Of a stretch of 6,619 nucleotides of DNA, positions 5,845 to 6,619 are shown piece by piece (within the stretch, counting starts at the first letter, position 1; each line of letters starts with the position of its first letter). A model generated the notes under the pieces. It was not told where the DNA came from, ran no database searches, and saw nothing but the letters and a program-made list of their open reading frames with translations. Source of the DNA: JBILVQ01 sp044370375 (GTDB lineage Bacteria > Bacteroidota > Bacteroidia > UBA4408); the NCBI GenBank assembly GCA_044370375.1, contig JBILVQ010000172.1:1-6619 (forward strand), given 5' to 3'. A program made the translations under genes and the position numbers.

Positions 5845-6077
5845 TAACCACCGGCAAAAGGAGGCAATAAGGCCAGTTCATCATTATCTTGTAGTAACAA
5901 ATTTTCTTTTACCATTTTCTGATTAAGGGCAAAAACAAAATTGTACTGTTCCAGCAAGATATACCTCTTCTTCAAAAGTAATTTTAATTCATCCATGTCA
6001 ACAGCATCCATGCTGACTTCGGTAACGCCACAAACTTCTGTCAGGACACCAAAAAACAATACCTTAACCTTGGCCAT
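5844..6077 (-). CDS. moaD: Molybdopterin synthase sulfur-carrier (small) subunit MoaD
   Basis: This is a 77-residue ubiquitin-like sulfur carrier. Its C-terminal glycine is adenylated by MoeB, converted to a thiocarboxylate, and inserted into the MoaE active site. The protein begins with a beta strand (KVKVLFFGVLTE) and ends LALLPPFAGG, the family's diagnostic PPxAGG tail. The Gly-Gly is immediately before the stop, as required. Sequence between is divergent, which is normal for this family. It starts 3 bases after the mobA stop and shares one base with the moeB start (TAATG). Confidence 0.93.
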   Translation of the reverse strand: MAKVKVLFFGVLTEVCGVTEVSMDAVDMDELKLLLKKRYILLEQYNFVFALNQKMVKENLLLQDNDELALLPPFAGG

Positions 6078-6080
6078 GGA

Positions 6081-6619
6081 TTAGGATTGTTTTCCGGAAA
6101 CCAATTTTTTTACATCCTCTGGGGCATTTACATTCGCCACCCAAGCATCCTGCGGGACTTCGGCCACATGACAAGGCAAAGAGTTCAAAACCTTAACAGG
6201 GCAGGTAAATCCTTGCGATAAACGTTGCAACAATATAGGGTAAGCCATTGGTTCCCAAATGCAAGCCAAGGGCTCCGGAAAAGTTCCATACTTGGATTTT
6301 AAAGCAGTAGCAAAATGGGAAGGTTTACGATTATCCATTAAAAACTGCAAAGCCTCCGATTGAAAGAAGGGCATATCGCAAGCCACAACCAACCATGCAG
6401 CTTGTGGCTGATGACGAAAAGCCGATAAGATACCACCGATGGGTCCCAGGCCGGTAAAGGTATCCGGCAAAGGCTGTAAGCCCAGATCACTCAATTCCTT
6501 TTCTCGTTCCGCAGTGGTAGAAACAAATACCTTCTCTATTTTTCTTGCGAGTACCTGTTGCAGGAATTGAACCTGAGGCATTCCGTTAAAGTCCATCATG
6601 GCCTTGTCCTTGCCCATTC
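6081..6619 (-). CDS. mobA: Molybdenum cofactor guanylyltransferase MobA (5' end outside the window)
   Basis: MobA transfers GMP from GTP to molybdopterin to make the guanine dinucleotide cofactor. The visible part opens at MGKDKA, which matches the end of the family's signature LAGGxSxRMGxDKA. The two extra bases at the window edge read as the last two bases of an NGA codon, compatible with the expected Arg. The Met at 6617 is therefore internal, and roughly a dozen N-terminal residues are missing. Counting from that Met, GPIGGI (58-63), VACDMPF (78-84, with the metal-binding Asp81), EPLACIW (115-121) and NVNAPEDV (162-169) are the expected landmarks. Any fused domain upstream would not be seen. 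It is the first visible gene of the moa run, 3 bases before moaD. Confidence 0.9.
   Translation of the reverse strand, partial: MGKDKAMMDFNGMPQVQFLQQVLARKIEKVFVSTTAEREKELSDLGLQPLPDTFTGLGPIGGILSAFRHQPQAAWLVVACDMPFFQSEALQFLMDNRKPSHFATALKSKYGTFPEPLACIWEPMAYPILLQRLSQGFTCPVKVLNSLPCHVAEVPQDAWVANVNAPEDVKKLVSGKQS

Noticed and set aside
1..6619. CRISPR array, toxin-antitoxin pair, phage or defence genes
   Set aside because: No spaced direct repeats, transposase, integrase, nuclease or toxin-like small gene pairs were seen on either strand.

Overview
The window looks like ordinary chromosome from a member of the Bacteroidota (Bacteroidetes), moderately AT-rich. The evidence is as follows. There is a coaX / outer-membrane protein / lptC / small membrane protein / CBS-domain transporter gene run of the kind I know from this phylum. 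LptC is a lipoprotein. Promoter-like TTTG-N18-TAnnTTTG boxes are present. Genes start without clear Shine-Dalgarno sequences, and some start with TTG or GTG. I cannot name a genus.

Layout. Positions 1-242 hold no confident gene. They contain a compact set of inverted repeats (57-157), a 30-codon reading frame running off the left edge on the minus strand, and an intrinsic terminator (201-230). A minus-strand tRNA-Phe(GAA) occupies 243-315. Between it and coaX (389) lie two divergent, interleaved promoter candidates. Five plus-strand genes follow, tightly packed or overlapping, and probably form one operon (389-4474): type III pantothenate kinase, a predicted outer-membrane beta-barrel protein, lipoprotein LptC, a 74-residue two-helix membrane protein, and a CNNM/CorC-type transporter. 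A weak terminator hairpin overlaps the last stop codon. After a 213-base convergent spacer, four minus-strand genes for molybdenum cofactor synthesis enter from the right: mobA (its start lies outside the window), moaD, moeB and moaE. They overlap or are separated by only 3 bases.

How the genes work together. In the left operon, CoaX makes 4'-phosphopantothenate for coenzyme A. LptC belongs to the lipopolysaccharide export bridge. The barrel protein and the small membrane protein are of unknown function but are locked into the same transcript. In the right operon, MoeB adenylates the C-terminal Gly-Gly of MoaD as a step towards its thiocarboxylate. MoaD and MoaE together form molybdopterin synthase, and MobA adds GMP to the finished cofactor.

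I see no complete mobile element, CRISPR array, phage gene or defence system. The least explained parts are the repeat cluster at 57-157, the interleaved tRNA/coaX promoters, the two uncharacterised envelope genes flanking lptC, and a MoeB that lacks the family's zinc-binding cysteine pairs.
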